From an uncultured Clostridia bacterium (lineage in GTDB: Bacteria; Bacillota; Clostridia; Oscillospirales; Ruminococcaceae), in contig CANRLU010000009.1 in NCBI GenBank assembly GCA_947631535.1, positions 1 through 38,973 of the forward strand: 38,973 nt of DNA, in the 5' to 3' direction. The stretch's first letter is position 1. Each line of letters starts with the position of its first letter. A program made the translations under genes and the position numbers. The notes under the pieces were generated by a model, which worked only from the letters and a program-made list of their open reading frames with translations, was not told where the DNA came from and searched no databases. This document shows positions 31,219 to 38,973 of the stretch, piece after piece.

Positions 31219-33570
31219 ATGCCTTCAAAAGATCTGAACACGTTGCTGCTTGATTGGGACACCGAGGAAAACGCGAAGCGCGGATTATATCCCGAAGACA
31301 TTACAGTAGGCTCCGCAGCGCGTGTCTTCTGGAAATGCCATATATGCGGCGGCAAATGGAGCACCGTTATGAAAGAGCGCCGCGGGTGTCCTTATTGCTG
31401 CGGTTTTAAAGCTCTGTCGGGTTATAATGACCTCGCGACAAAATGTCCCGAGCTGCTTAAAGAATGGGATTTTGAGAAAAACACGGATATATCTCCTTCA
31501 GAAGTTACATGCGGGTCGCAGAAAAAAGTATACTGGAAATGCGGGCAGGGGCACAGCTGGCAGGCGCAGGTGAACAGCAGGATTGCCGGCAGAGGATGTC
31601 CTTTTTGCCATAACCGCAAGGTCCTGAAAGGCTTTAATGACCTTGCGACCGTAGATCCGGAGCTTGCAGCCGAGTGGGACTGCGAAAAGAACGGCGAGCT
31701 TAGGCCGGAAGACGTTCTTGCCGGAACAAAGCGGGAAGTGTGGTGGAAGTGCCGCAAATGCGGCTCGGAATGGAAAGCAAGCGTCAGCGTAAGGCACAGG
31801 GGAAGAGGCTGCCCGTTTTGCTCGCGCTCAAGAGTCGCCCCCGGGAAAAACGATCTGAAGTCTCTTTTTCCAGATGTCTCAAAAGACTGGGATTACGAAA
31901 GAAACAGCCTGCTGCCGTCGGAGGTAATGCCCTATTCGCGCAAAAAAGTCTATTGGATATGTCCCAAGGGCCACCGCTATGCCGCAGTTATTTCGGACAG
32001 GGTAAAAGGAAACGGTTGCAGCATATGTTCGAGGGAAAGAAGAGTTTCTTTCCCCGAAAAAACGGTTCTGTATTATCTTAAAAAAGCGTATGGCGGCGCG
32101 GAGGCAAATTACAGGGCGGAATGGCTCGGGCCCTATGAAATTGACATTTTTCTTCCGGAATTCAATATTGGCGTTGAGTACGACGGAATATACGGTCACT
32201 CCAAACCGTTGGGAGTTATGCGCGACATAAGAAAAAACGGGCTCTGCGCACAAAACGGAATTACTCTTATAAGGATCCGCGAATACGGCTGTCCGCCCAC
32301 CGATAAAAACTGCGTCGAATACATTATGCGTCGGGAAGATACGCTCAAAGACGCGGTGATATTTGCGATAAATGCAGTGCGCGGAGCTTCTGGCGCAGAT
32401 GTCTCCTTAGATATGCCCGATATAGACATAAGCAGGGATTCGGGGGAGATCTATTCGCTCATAGAATTTTCCGAAAAAGAAAATTCCCTTGCCGTAAAAT
32501 GTCCGGAGATTGCAAAAATGTGGCACCCGACCAAAAACGGCAGAATGACGCCGGAGCACGTTTCGGTCATGTCTTCCAAAAAGGTGTGGTGGAAGGGCAG
32601 CTGCGGGCACGAATGGGCGAGCCAGGTATCTTATGAAGCAAAAAGCGGCCTCTGTCCGTATTGCTCCGGAAAGCGCGTGCTCGAAGGCTTCAACGACCTT
32701 AAAAGCGTAAATCCTGCGTTGGCCGAAGAGTGGGACTATGAGAGAAATCTCCCCGTCACGCCGGACAAAGTGACTTTCGGAAGCGGGAAAAAGGTGTGGT
32801 GGAAATGCAAAAAAGGTCACTCCTGGAGGGCGTCGGTCGTATCGAGAAACCGCGGGAACGGCTGCCCGATATGCGCCAACCGCGTTGCTTTGGAAGGATA
32901 TAACGATATCACGAGCATACCGGAGCTTTCCGGCTCGTTTGACCGCTCAAAGAACAAAGAAAGCCCGGAAAGCATTTGCATAGGCTCCGAAAAGAAGGTG
33001 TGGTGGAGGTGCGAAGTGTGCGGGCACAGCTGGCGTGCCCGTGTTTCGGACAGAGCCCACGGCTCGCCCTGCCCCGAATGTTCAAAGAGGGAGCGCAGCA
33101 AAAACGTCGCAAAGACATATGTCGCAAGGAGCGGCTCGCTGCTTGAAAACCGTCCCGATATTGCCGCCGAGTGGGACTATTCAAAAAATACCCTGCGCCC
33201 CGAAGACGTTACCTGCGGGAGCGAAAAAAAGGTTTGGTGGATATGCCCGAATTGCGGCGAAAGCTGGTGCTCAAGCGTTGCCGTAAGAGCCGGAAAAGCA
33301 GGCAGCGGCTGTCCGGAATGTGGGAAAAAGAAGCAGTCGGCAAGCCGGCGGCAGACTATTCTCAAAAGAAGGCAGCCGCTGTCCGTCACACACCCGAAAG
33401 TCAGCGAAAAATGGGACCATATCAAAAATGCACCGCTGACGCTCGATTCCGTTACGGCAGGCTCTGGCAGGAGAGTGTGGTGGCGCTGTGAAAAATGCGG
33501 CAGCGAGTGGCAAATGTGTGTTTGCGATATGTGCAAGAGAAAATTTGCCTGCCTTAATTGCAAAGAGTGA
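31219..33570 (+). CDS. Zinc-ribbon-repeat protein with embedded PD-(D/E)XK-like nuclease
   Basis: A 783-aa protein with nine copies of a ~65-residue treble-clef/zinc-ribbon unit (DUF4379 type: W..C..GH.W, CP.C). Four come before and five after a nuclease-like domain at about 277-375. That domain shows FPEKT (Glu280), EIDIFLPE (Asp309), VEYDG (Glu320/Asp322), a following His327, and IRKNG with RIRE, the pattern of Vsr-like/PD-(D/E)XK endonucleases. The ribbons probably grip DNA or RNA. An upstream GTG is in frame, but the ATG at 31219, after GGGGTGAGG, is preferred. It follows the TPR gene by 38 bases and is the last gene of the operon. Unit five has a shifted first Cys (WKGSCGHEW). Confidence 0.85.
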   Translation: MPSKDLNTLLLDWDTEENAKRGLYPEDITVGSAARVFWKCHICGGKWSTVMKERRGCPYCCGFKALSGYNDLATKCPELLKEWDFEKNTDISPSEVTCGSQKKVYWKCGQGHSWQAQVNSRIAGRGCPFCHNRKVLKGFNDLATVDPELAAEWDCEKNGELRPEDVLAGTKREVWWKCRKCGSEWKASVSVRHRGRGCPFCSRSRVAPGKNDLKSLFPDVSKDWDYERNSLLPSEVMPYSRKKVYWICPKGHRYAAVISDRVKGNGCSICSRERRVSFPEKTVLYYLKKAYGGAEANYRAEWLGPYEIDIFLPEFNIGVEYDGIYGHSKPLGVMRDIRKNGLCAQNGITLIRIREYGCPPTDKNCVEYIMRREDTLKDAVIFAINAVRGASGADVSLDMPDIDISRDSGEIYSLIEFSEKENSLAVKCPEIAKMWHPTKNGRMTPEHVSVMSSKKVWWKGSCGHEWASQVSYEAKSGLCPYCSGKRVLEGFNDLKSVNPALAEEWDYERNLPVTPDKVTFGSGKKVWWKCKKGHSWRASVVSRNRGNGCPICANRVALEGYNDITSIPELSGSFDRSKNKESPESICIGSEKKVWWRCEVCGHSWRARVSDRAHGSPCPECSKRERSKNVAKTYVARSGSLLENRPDIAAEWDYSKNTLRPEDVTCGSEKKVWWICPNCGESWCSSVAVRAGKAGSGCPECGKKKQSASRRQTILKRRQPLSVTHPKVSEKWDHIKNAPLTLDSVTAGSGRRVWWRCEKCGSEWQMCVCDMCKRKFACLNCKE

Positions 33571-33574
33571 TAAA

Positions 33575-33615
33575 CGGCCCGATATGATCAGCCGATCGGC
33601 GATGCCGTCGGGCCG
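33575..33615 (+). other. Palindromic structure after the nuclease gene
   Basis: Arms CGGCCCGA (33575-33582) and TCGGGCCG (33608-33615) are perfect complements and enclose the 10-bp palindrome GCCGATCGGC (33591-33600). It starts four bases after the stop and precedes a separate terminator. It could be an mRNA 3'-end stabiliser or a small repeat. Confidence 0.45.
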
Positions 33616-33634
33616 CAGTATTTGCAGGAGCTTT

Positions 33635-33664
33635 CCGCACCCTGCCGAACAGGGGTGCGGTTTT
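33635..33664 (+). terminator. Terminator of the conflict-like operon
   Basis: CCGCACCCTG pairs with CAGGGGTGCGG (one bulge), followed by TTTT. Confidence 0.85.
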
Positions 33665-33689
33665 CTATGCCCCTTTTTCCCTCCCGCAC

Positions 33690-33718
33690 TTGACTAATAC
33701 CCGCCGAGGTGGTACAAT
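33690..33718 (+). promoter_or_regulatory. Promoter of the PHP-GT2-YfhO operon
   Basis: TTGACT (33690-33695), 17-base spacer, TACAAT (33713-33718). The start codon is 35 bases downstream, with GAGGTGAT as ribosome site. Confidence 0.8.
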
Positions 33719-33753
33719 ACTATGGATTATAGATGCTTTATTGAGGTGATATT

Positions 33754-34533
33754 ATGCCGATCTATAAATATGAGACCCATATGCACACGTCGCAGGGCTC
33801 GGACTGCTCCTCGACCTCGGGCGCAAAGATGGTCGAAAGGCTGAGTGAACTCGGCTATACCGGCTGCTTCATTACCGACCACTTCTTCGGAGGGAACACC
33901 GCAGTAAACAGAGACCTCGCAAAGCTCCCTTGGGAGGCCCGCGTCAGGCTTTTCTGCCAGGGCTACGACGACGCCAAGCGGCGGGGCGACGAGCTTGGCT
34001 TTCAGGTCTTCTTCGGGCTGGAGTTCGGCTGGCGCGCCACCGAGTTTCTGACCTACGGCGTGGACATGCAGTTTCTCATCGACCACCCCGAGATCGACGA
34101 TATGCCGATAAACTACTTTGCCGACCTCGTTCACAAATGCGGGGGCTTCGTGGTCCACGCTCACCCCTTCCGCGAGGCCGACTATATAAGCACTATCCGC
34201 CTCTTCCCTCATAAGGTGGACGGAGTGGAGATATACAACTGCAACAACCGCGACGAGTTCAACGCCCGCGCAAAGTGGTACGCCGAGTCCTTCGGGCTTC
34301 CGGCTACGGGAGGTTCCGATTCACACCACCGCTGGTGCCACCCCAACGGCGGGGTATGCGTTGAAAAGAAGTTTGAAACGCCGTTTGATTATCTTGAGGC
34401 TATGAGAGCGGGCAAGCTCACCGTTTTGGAGCGCGACCACTCTACCGACTTCGACCCCGGCGCAAATCCCTGGGAATACTGCGTAAGGCCGAACGTTTCG
34501 CTTCTGCCCGAGGGCTGTGTTGATAAGGAGTAA
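33754..34533 (+). CDS. PHP domain-containing metal-dependent phosphoesterase
   Basis: A 259-aa cytoplasmic protein of the PHP superfamily (histidinol-phosphatase/polymerase phosphoesterase type). Metal-binding motifs are all present: ETHMHTSQ (His9/His11), ITDHF (Asp42/His43), FGLEF (Glu90), VHAHPFRE (His135/His137) and GGSDSHH (Asp189/His191). Its natural substrate cannot be read from sequence. It is separated from the GT2 gene by only two bases, and the GT2 ribosome site lies within its last codons, so the two are co-translated. It may remove a phosphate in the envelope pathway run by its neighbours, which is inference. Confidence 0.92.
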   Translation: MPIYKYETHMHTSQGSDCSSTSGAKMVERLSELGYTGCFITDHFFGGNTAVNRDLAKLPWEARVRLFCQGYDDAKRRGDELGFQVFFGLEFGWRATEFLTYGVDMQFLIDHPEIDDMPINYFADLVHKCGGFVVHAHPFREADYISTIRLFPHKVDGVEIYNCNNRDEFNARAKWYAESFGLPATGGSDSHHRWCHPNGGVCVEKKFETPFDYLEAMRAGKLTVLERDHSTDFDPGANPWEYCVRPNVSLLPEGCVDKE

Positions 34534-34535
34534 CG

Positions 34536-35435
34536 ATGATATCTGTTGTGATACCCTCGTTTAACGAGGAAGAAAACATCTTTGAGGCTGCGAAAGCGAT
34601 ATCCGCAGTGCTCGCCGGCTCGGAATACGAGCTTATTTTCGTTGACGACGGCTCGACCGACGGCACCTGGGAAAAAATTTCGGAAGCTTCCGCCGACCCG
34701 CATATAAGGGGACTACGGTTCTCGCGGAATTTCGGCAAGGAGTCTGCAATAAGGGCAGGGCTCGAGGCCGCCTCGGGCGACGCGGCGGTCGTTATCGACT
34801 GCGACCTTCAGCACCCGCCGCAGGTGATCCCCGAAATGATAGAAAAATGGAAGAACGGCGCAAAGGTAGTTGAGGGCAAAAAGTCGGCGCGGGGGAGCAA
34901 GGGCAGCTCCTACAGCGTTTTCGCGGCGGCTTTCAATTCCGTTATGACCCGTGCCACCGGCTTCGATATGAGCGGAGCCTCAGACTTTATGCTCCTTGAC
35001 CGCGACGCCGTAAAGGCGGTGCTTTCATACGGCGAAAACGGCAGCTTTTTCAGGGCGCTGGCGCAGTATGTGGGATTTGAGTCGGACAAGGTGTATTACG
35101 ACGTTGCCGAGCGGGAGCGCGGCAGCGGAAAGTGGACGTTTTTCAAGCTTGTAAGCTACGCCGTAAAGAACATCGCATCGTTCACGTCGGCACCTCTGCT
35201 TTTGGGACTTGCCTTGGGGACACCGGTCATCGCGGCGGCGGTAGTGCTGTTCATACTTAAGTGGTGCAAGGTGCCGCTCGGCTCGTTCAGCGCAGGAGTT
35301 ATCACGCTTATGCTCATCGGCGGGCTTATTCTTGTAACTCTCGGAGTGGCGGGATATTATCTCTCGCGGATATACGACGAGATAAAGCGCCGCCCGAAAT
35401 ATATAATCTCGGCCGACACAAAAGAAAGGAAGTAA
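34536..35435 (+). CDS. GT2 polyprenyl-phosphate glycosyltransferase (CsbB/GtrB-like)
   Basis: A 299-aa enzyme that transfers a sugar from a nucleotide-sugar to undecaprenyl phosphate at the inner face of the membrane. It has VVIPSFNEEENI (4-15), FVDDGSTDGTW (35-45; Asp37/38), VIDCDLQHPP (86-95; DxD) and RGSGKWTFFKL, then two C-terminal hydrophobic helices (about 210-240 and 250-280). This is the DPM1/GtrB/CsbB arrangement. Directly followed by a YfhO-family gene (two-base gap), as in three-component glycosylation systems; in B. subtilis CsbB and YfhO act together on lipoteichoic acid. No GtcA-like flippase is present in the window. Confidence 0.93.
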   Translation: MISVVIPSFNEEENIFEAAKAISAVLAGSEYELIFVDDGSTDGTWEKISEASADPHIRGLRFSRNFGKESAIRAGLEAASGDAAVVIDCDLQHPPQVIPEMIEKWKNGAKVVEGKKSARGSKGSSYSVFAAAFNSVMTRATGFDMSGASDFMLLDRDAVKAVLSYGENGSFFRALAQYVGFESDKVYYDVAERERGSGKWTFFKLVSYAVKNIASFTSAPLLLGLALGTPVIAAAVVLFILKWCKVPLGSFSAGVITLMLIGGLILVTLGVAGYYLSRIYDEIKRRPKYIISADTKERK

Positions 35436-35437
35436 AT

Positions 35438-38326
35438 ATGACGGAAAACGAATTAAACGGCGCTGCGGGCTCTTTGGAAGCTTCGGGCGAAGCTCTTGAC
35501 GGAGCCCTTGAGCAGACCCTCGGCGAAGCGGGAGAGGTCCTTGAGAAGCTCGCAGAAGAACTCCCTGCCGAGGAAATGCCCAAAACCTCGCGTATAAAGC
35601 ACTTTTTTGAGGATAACAGGTTCGGCAGATTTCTGTATAAGCACCGCTGGAAGTTCCTTATATTCTTCCTGCCGGTGGCGATAATGTATCTTGTATATGC
35701 CTTCTTCGGCGTTCACCCGTTCGGCGATATGTCGGTGCTGGTGCTCGACCTCAACGGGCAGTACGTCAGCTACTACGAGATGATGCGCGACGCCATCTGG
35801 GGCGACGGCAGCCTGATTTACAGCTGGTCTCGCAACCTCTCGGGCGAAACGATGGGAATGTTCGGCTATTACCTCGCAAGCCCGTTTATGTGGATAGTCG
35901 TCCTCCTGCCGCGCACGATGATATGCGGCGCTATCGAGATAATGGAGCTCGCAAAGATAGGCTGCTGCGGCCTCACTATGGCTTATTATCTCAAGAGGAG
36001 CAAAGGCGCCTCGGTTTCTTCTCAGGTGATATTCTCGGTGAGCTACGCGCTTATGACCTATATCGTCGTCGAGCTTATGAACCCGATGTGGATAGACGGA
36101 ATGATATGGCTCCCGACAATCTTGCTCGGAATCGAGCGTCTCGTTGACGAGGGGAAGATGCTTCCCTTTATCCTGCCGCTGACGGTGATGTTCATTTCGC
36201 ACTTCTACATCGGCTATATGATAGGCTTCTTCTGTGCGCTCTACTTTATTTACTATATCTTCTCCCGCCCGGGCAGGGCGATAGCCCCTCACTGGCTCAC
36301 GGGAGGACTTAAATTCGCGGCTTCGGCGGGGATATCGGTTCTGAGCTCGGCTATAATCCTGATACCCGTTTACAACTCCCTCAGCCTCGGAAAGCTCGAA
36401 TTTTCCACCCCCGATTTTACTCCCAAGAATCAGTTTGACGTCGTGCAGTTCCTCTCGAAGCTCTTTGCAAACAGCTACGATACCGTCCGCCCCGAGGGCC
36501 TGCCGATGATAGCCTGCGGAACGATAATGCTTATCCTCGTGCCGCTGTTCTTCCTCAACACCAAAATAAAGCCCAAGGAGAAGATCTCGATAGGGCTTCT
36601 GATGCTTGCGGTCTTCGGCTGTATGTACGTCTCGACCGTAGATATCGCGTGGCACGGCTTCCAGGTGCCGAACTGGTTGCCCTACCGCTATTCCTTCACC
36701 TTCTCGTTCTTGATGATAATCTGCGGATTCAGGGCTTTTGAGAACCTCGACGGCGTTTCGTATAAAGAGATATGCCTCACCGCCTTCGGCTGGATAGTCC
36801 TGCTCGTATATATAACCCAGCAGGATTACTATTATATGTATCTCTTCGAGACGGTCTGGTTCTCGGTCTTGGCGCTGTCGGTATTTGCCGGAGCGGTATA
36901 CTTCTGCAAAAAATTCCCGAAGCCGGTGACGGCAATAGTCACCTGCGTCATCGTCTGCATAGAGATATTCATAAACAGCCTCTGGACGGTATATTCGATA
37001 GACTACGACGTTGTCTACAGCACATATTCCTCCTATGCGCCCTATTTTAAGGACGGCAGAGAGATAGTATCGCAGCTTGAGGAGCGCGACAGCGGGCTCT
37101 ACCGCGTCGAAAAGACCTTCCACCGCACCGTCAACGACCCTATAGGAATGGGCTACGCCGGTATCTCGCACTCGAGCTCGACTATGAACACCCCCGTGCT
37201 GAAAATGCTGAAATCCCTCGGCTACGGTATGCAGGGGCATTACACCAAATATACCGGACAGACGATTTTAACCGATTCGCTCTTCGGAATAAAATATCTG
37301 ATGTATAAAGAATCGAAGCCCGCCGAAGACGCCGTCAATACCGACGACGATCTCAAGCGCATAGCCTATGAAAACGAGATAAAGCGTCCGTACAGGCTCT
37401 ATGAAAGGATAATGTCGCCCGAGACGACGGGAGTTGACGACATAGAGGTATACGAGAACCCCTATGCCCTGCCGATAGGCTATATGGCCGACAGCGATAT
37501 TTTGGAGACCTCGCTCGCCTCAAACAATCCGTTTGCCAATCAGCAGGCGCTGCTCAGCGGCATAATCGGCGACGCGTCGCAAAGGGTCTTCCACCAGCTG
37601 TATCCGAGATTTACCGACACCGTGAACTGCACCACCGCCACCACCGGAGACCATATGATGTATACCACTTCGGTGGAGGGCAAGGACAGCTATCTTGAGT
37701 TTGTCTTGGACGTGGACACCGACCAGCCTATTTACGCTTTCTTCCCGACCATATATCAGCGCCAGTGCAATATGTGGCTCAAGGCCGACTCCTGGGACGT
37801 TCAGAACTACGCCTTTGTGGATTACTTCTTCACCGGCGACCACTACAGCATACTCAATCTCGGCTCGTTTGAGCCGGGCGAGACTATCCGCTTAAGAATG
37901 ACCCTTGCCAACAAAGAAGCGTTATTCAGCGACGTGCTCTTCTATTCGCTCGATACCGAGAAGCTCGGCGATATATATGCCGACATAGCCGAGGGCGGCT
38001 GGGACATCACCGAACATTCCGACACCTATCTTAAAGGCAGCGTGAACGCTGAAAAAGACGGCGTTCTCTTTACGACTATCCCCTCCGAGCCGGGCTGGAC
38101 TGTAACCGTTGACAGCGAAGAGGTCGAGCCGGTGCTGCTCCTCGATTCGCTTATAGGAATAGAGCTCAAAGCCGGCGAGCACGAGGTAACGATGAAATTC
38201 TTCCCCGACTACCTTAAGCTCGCGATAATAGTCGAGCTGATAGGGCTGTCGTTTATCGCGCTCGTGGCGGTCTTTGAGGTAAAGGACGGTGCGCTGATAA
38301 AAAAGATACTCCGAAAAACCGCTTGA
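35438..38326 (+). CDS. YfhO family membrane protein (GT-C-like glycosyltransferase)
   Basis: A 962-aa polytopic membrane protein. Residues 1-65 are cytoplasmic and acidic. Hydrophobic helices begin near residue 72 (WKFLIFFLPVAIMYLVYAFF) and continue to about 570, with loop signatures such as DLNGQYVSYYEMMRD and YSWSRNLSGETMGMFGYYL. The region from about 570 to 925 is largely extracellular and beta-rich, and a final helix closes the protein. The predicted role is transfer of a sugar from undecaprenyl-phosphate-sugar to an extracellular polymer, with the GT2 enzyme supplying the donor. The open frame extends 59 codons upstream inside the GT2 gene; the ATG at 35438, after AAAGGA, is the evident start. 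Confidence 0.92.
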   Translation: MTENELNGAAGSLEASGEALDGALEQTLGEAGEVLEKLAEELPAEEMPKTSRIKHFFEDNRFGRFLYKHRWKFLIFFLPVAIMYLVYAFFGVHPFGDMSVLVLDLNGQYVSYYEMMRDAIWGDGSLIYSWSRNLSGETMGMFGYYLASPFMWIVVLLPRTMICGAIEIMELAKIGCCGLTMAYYLKRSKGASVSSQVIFSVSYALMTYIVVELMNPMWIDGMIWLPTILLGIERLVDEGKMLPFILPLTVMFISHFYIGYMIGFFCALYFIYYIFSRPGRAIAPHWLTGGLKFAASAGISVLSSAIILIPVYNSLSLGKLEFSTPDFTPKNQFDVVQFLSKLFANSYDTVRPEGLPMIACGTIMLILVPLFFLNTKIKPKEKISIGLLMLAVFGCMYVSTVDIAWHGFQVPNWLPYRYSFTFSFLMIICGFRAFENLDGVSYKEICLTAFGWIVLLVYITQQDYYYMYLFETVWFSVLALSVFAGAVYFCKKFPKPVTAIVTCVIVCIEIFINSLWTVYSIDYDVVYSTYSSYAPYFKDGREIVSQLEERDSGLYRVEKTFHRTVNDPIGMGYAGISHSSSTMNTPVLKMLKSLGYGMQGHYTKYTGQTILTDSLFGIKYLMYKESKPAEDAVNTDDDLKRIAYENEIKRPYRLYERIMSPETTGVDDIEVYENPYALPIGYMADSDILETSLASNNPFANQQALLSGIIGDASQRVFHQLYPRFTDTVNCTTATTGDHMMYTTSVEGKDSYLEFVLDVDTDQPIYAFFPTIYQRQCNMWLKADSWDVQNYAFVDYFFTGDHYSILNLGSFEPGETIRLRMTLANKEALFSDVLFYSLDTEKLGDIYADIAEGGWDITEHSDTYLKGSVNAEKDGVLFTTIPSEPGWTVTVDSEEVEPVLLLDSLIGIELKAGEHEVTMKFFPDYLKLAIIVELIGLSFIALVAVFEVKDGALIKKILRKTA

Positions 38327-38351
38327 CCGAACGCGAAAAGAGTAGTAAACT
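38323..38351 (+). promoter_or_regulatory. Promoter of the terminal lipoprotein gene
   Basis: TTGACC (38323-38328), 17-base spacer, TAAACT (38346-38351). The -35 overlaps the stop codon of the YfhO-family gene, and no terminator separates them. Confidence 0.65.
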
Positions 38352-38434
38352 GAAGATGAGAAAATTTTCGGCAGGTGCAACATTCCGCGCCCCTCGTGCG
38401 TATTACTTACAGAAACAAAAAAGGAGTGTTCACT

Positions 38435-38973
38435 ATGAAAAAACTGTTTATTGCCTTTATCTGCGCATCGCTTCTTTCCGCCTGCGGAGCAGCTCCCGCG
38501 ACTATAGGAGCCGACGTTATGCAGGATTTCCCCGAATCCGTCGCAGTGGCGACCGTCCCCGATGAGCCGGAGATCGCCGATAAGACCCTTTCGACCGAGC
38601 TCGGCAGCAGTGCCGAACCGTCAGAGAGCGACACCGAGCCCGCCGTAGGCGCATCTGAGTCTCCGCTCGAGATATACACCCCCGAGAACGAAATCCCCGA
38701 GGGACTTCGCCTTGAAATCGAGGCTTCGGACACCTACGCGACCTACCGCATTATAAACGGCACCGATAACGGCGTTACCTTCGGAGACATCAACGATTAC
38801 TCGATAGAAGTCTTTGATACGGATTCCGACGGCAGCTGGATCGGCCTCGAAGCTGCAGACCGCCCCGTGAGCCTTATACTCATAACGCTTCCCGCAGGAG
38901 AGGTATCAAAATGCACCGTCGGCTGGAGCGGCGTTTACGGCAGGCTCCCCGAGGGCAGATACCGCCTTGTGAA
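38435..38973 (+). CDS. Lipoprotein with Big_14-like Ig domain (truncated by window edge)
   Basis: The first 179 codons of an exported lipoprotein. The signal peptide ends in LLSAC (Cys17 acylated). A ~55-residue Glu/Ser/Pro-rich linker follows. From about residue 90 a beta-sandwich starts, with YATYRIINGTDNGVTFGDI, SWIGLE and YGRLPEGRYRLV; this resembles the Ig-like Big_14 domain of Firmicutes lipoproteins. AAAAAAGGAG lies at the right distance from the start. Function is unknown. The frame is open at the edge. Confidence 0.8.
   Translation, partial: MKKLFIAFICASLLSACGAAPATIGADVMQDFPESVAVATVPDEPEIADKTLSTELGSSAEPSESDTEPAVGASESPLEIYTPENEIPEGLRLEIEASDTYATYRIINGTDNGVTFGDINDYSIEVFDTDSDGSWIGLEAADRPVSLILITLPAGEVSKCTVGWSGVYGRLPEGRYRLV

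Noticed and set aside
35453-37240. 595-codon open frame on the - strand opposite the YfhO-family gene
   Set aside because: His/Arg/Glu-rich, no hydrophobic segments, no ribosome site; shadow of a clear membrane-protein gene.

Overview
The window looks like a piece of a spore-forming Clostridia chromosome, most likely Oscillospiraceae/Ruminococcaceae. The reasons are a GC content judged by eye at about 50%, a SpoVT-type sporulation regulator, Gram-positive-style lipoproteins, an LtaS-like enzyme, a CsbB/YfhO-like pair, and many sigma-A promoters with 17-bp spacers and strong AGGAG ribosome binding sites. No tRNA, rRNA, CRISPR array, insertion sequence or phage gene was found.

Layout. Bases 1-1548 are the 3' end of rpoC. 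Next come galM (-), a secreted fibronectin-III-repeat protein (+), a YitT-family membrane protein (-) and an LtaS-like phosphoglycerol transferase (+). These are followed by a PfkB-family sugar-phosphate kinase (-), a sigma/anti-sigma pair (+) and spoVT (-), whose last codons appear frameshifted. Bases 13474-18036 hold a divergent lipoprotein and a GH3 glycosidase, bracketed by two nearly identical 41-bp terminator-like repeats.

Bases 18471-24166 form a compact accessory operon. It encodes a secreted protein with a duplicated domain, a 44-aa peptide, a Thr/Ser-rich lipoprotein, an HPr-kinase-like protein, a PqqD-like peptide-binding protein, an S24/S26 (SipW-like) peptidase and an NTP_transf_5-type nucleotidyltransferase. 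This toolkit recalls the accessory genes of some lasso-peptide clusters, but no cyclase, radical SAM enzyme, YcaO or transporter is visible. It is the best candidate here for an undescribed peptide-modification system.

Bases 24277-33570 form a second accessory block. An inositol-monophosphatase-like gene and a two-TM, beta-rich protein come first. A four-gene operon follows: 3TM-TrkA_N-RyR, stand-alone RyR, DUF4062/TIR-like-TPR, and a nine-zinc-ribbon protein with an embedded PD-(D/E)XK-like nuclease. It resembles nucleotide-centred bacterial conflict systems.

Bases 33754-38326 carry a PHP phosphoesterase, a GT2 polyprenyl-phosphate glycosyltransferase and a YfhO-family membrane protein. The last two resemble the CsbB-YfhO lipoteichoic-acid glycosylation pair, and with the LtaS-like enzyme they suggest cell-envelope polymer synthesis and decoration. 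A truncated lipoprotein gene runs off the right edge.

All family calls come from reading motifs by eye. No database search was run.
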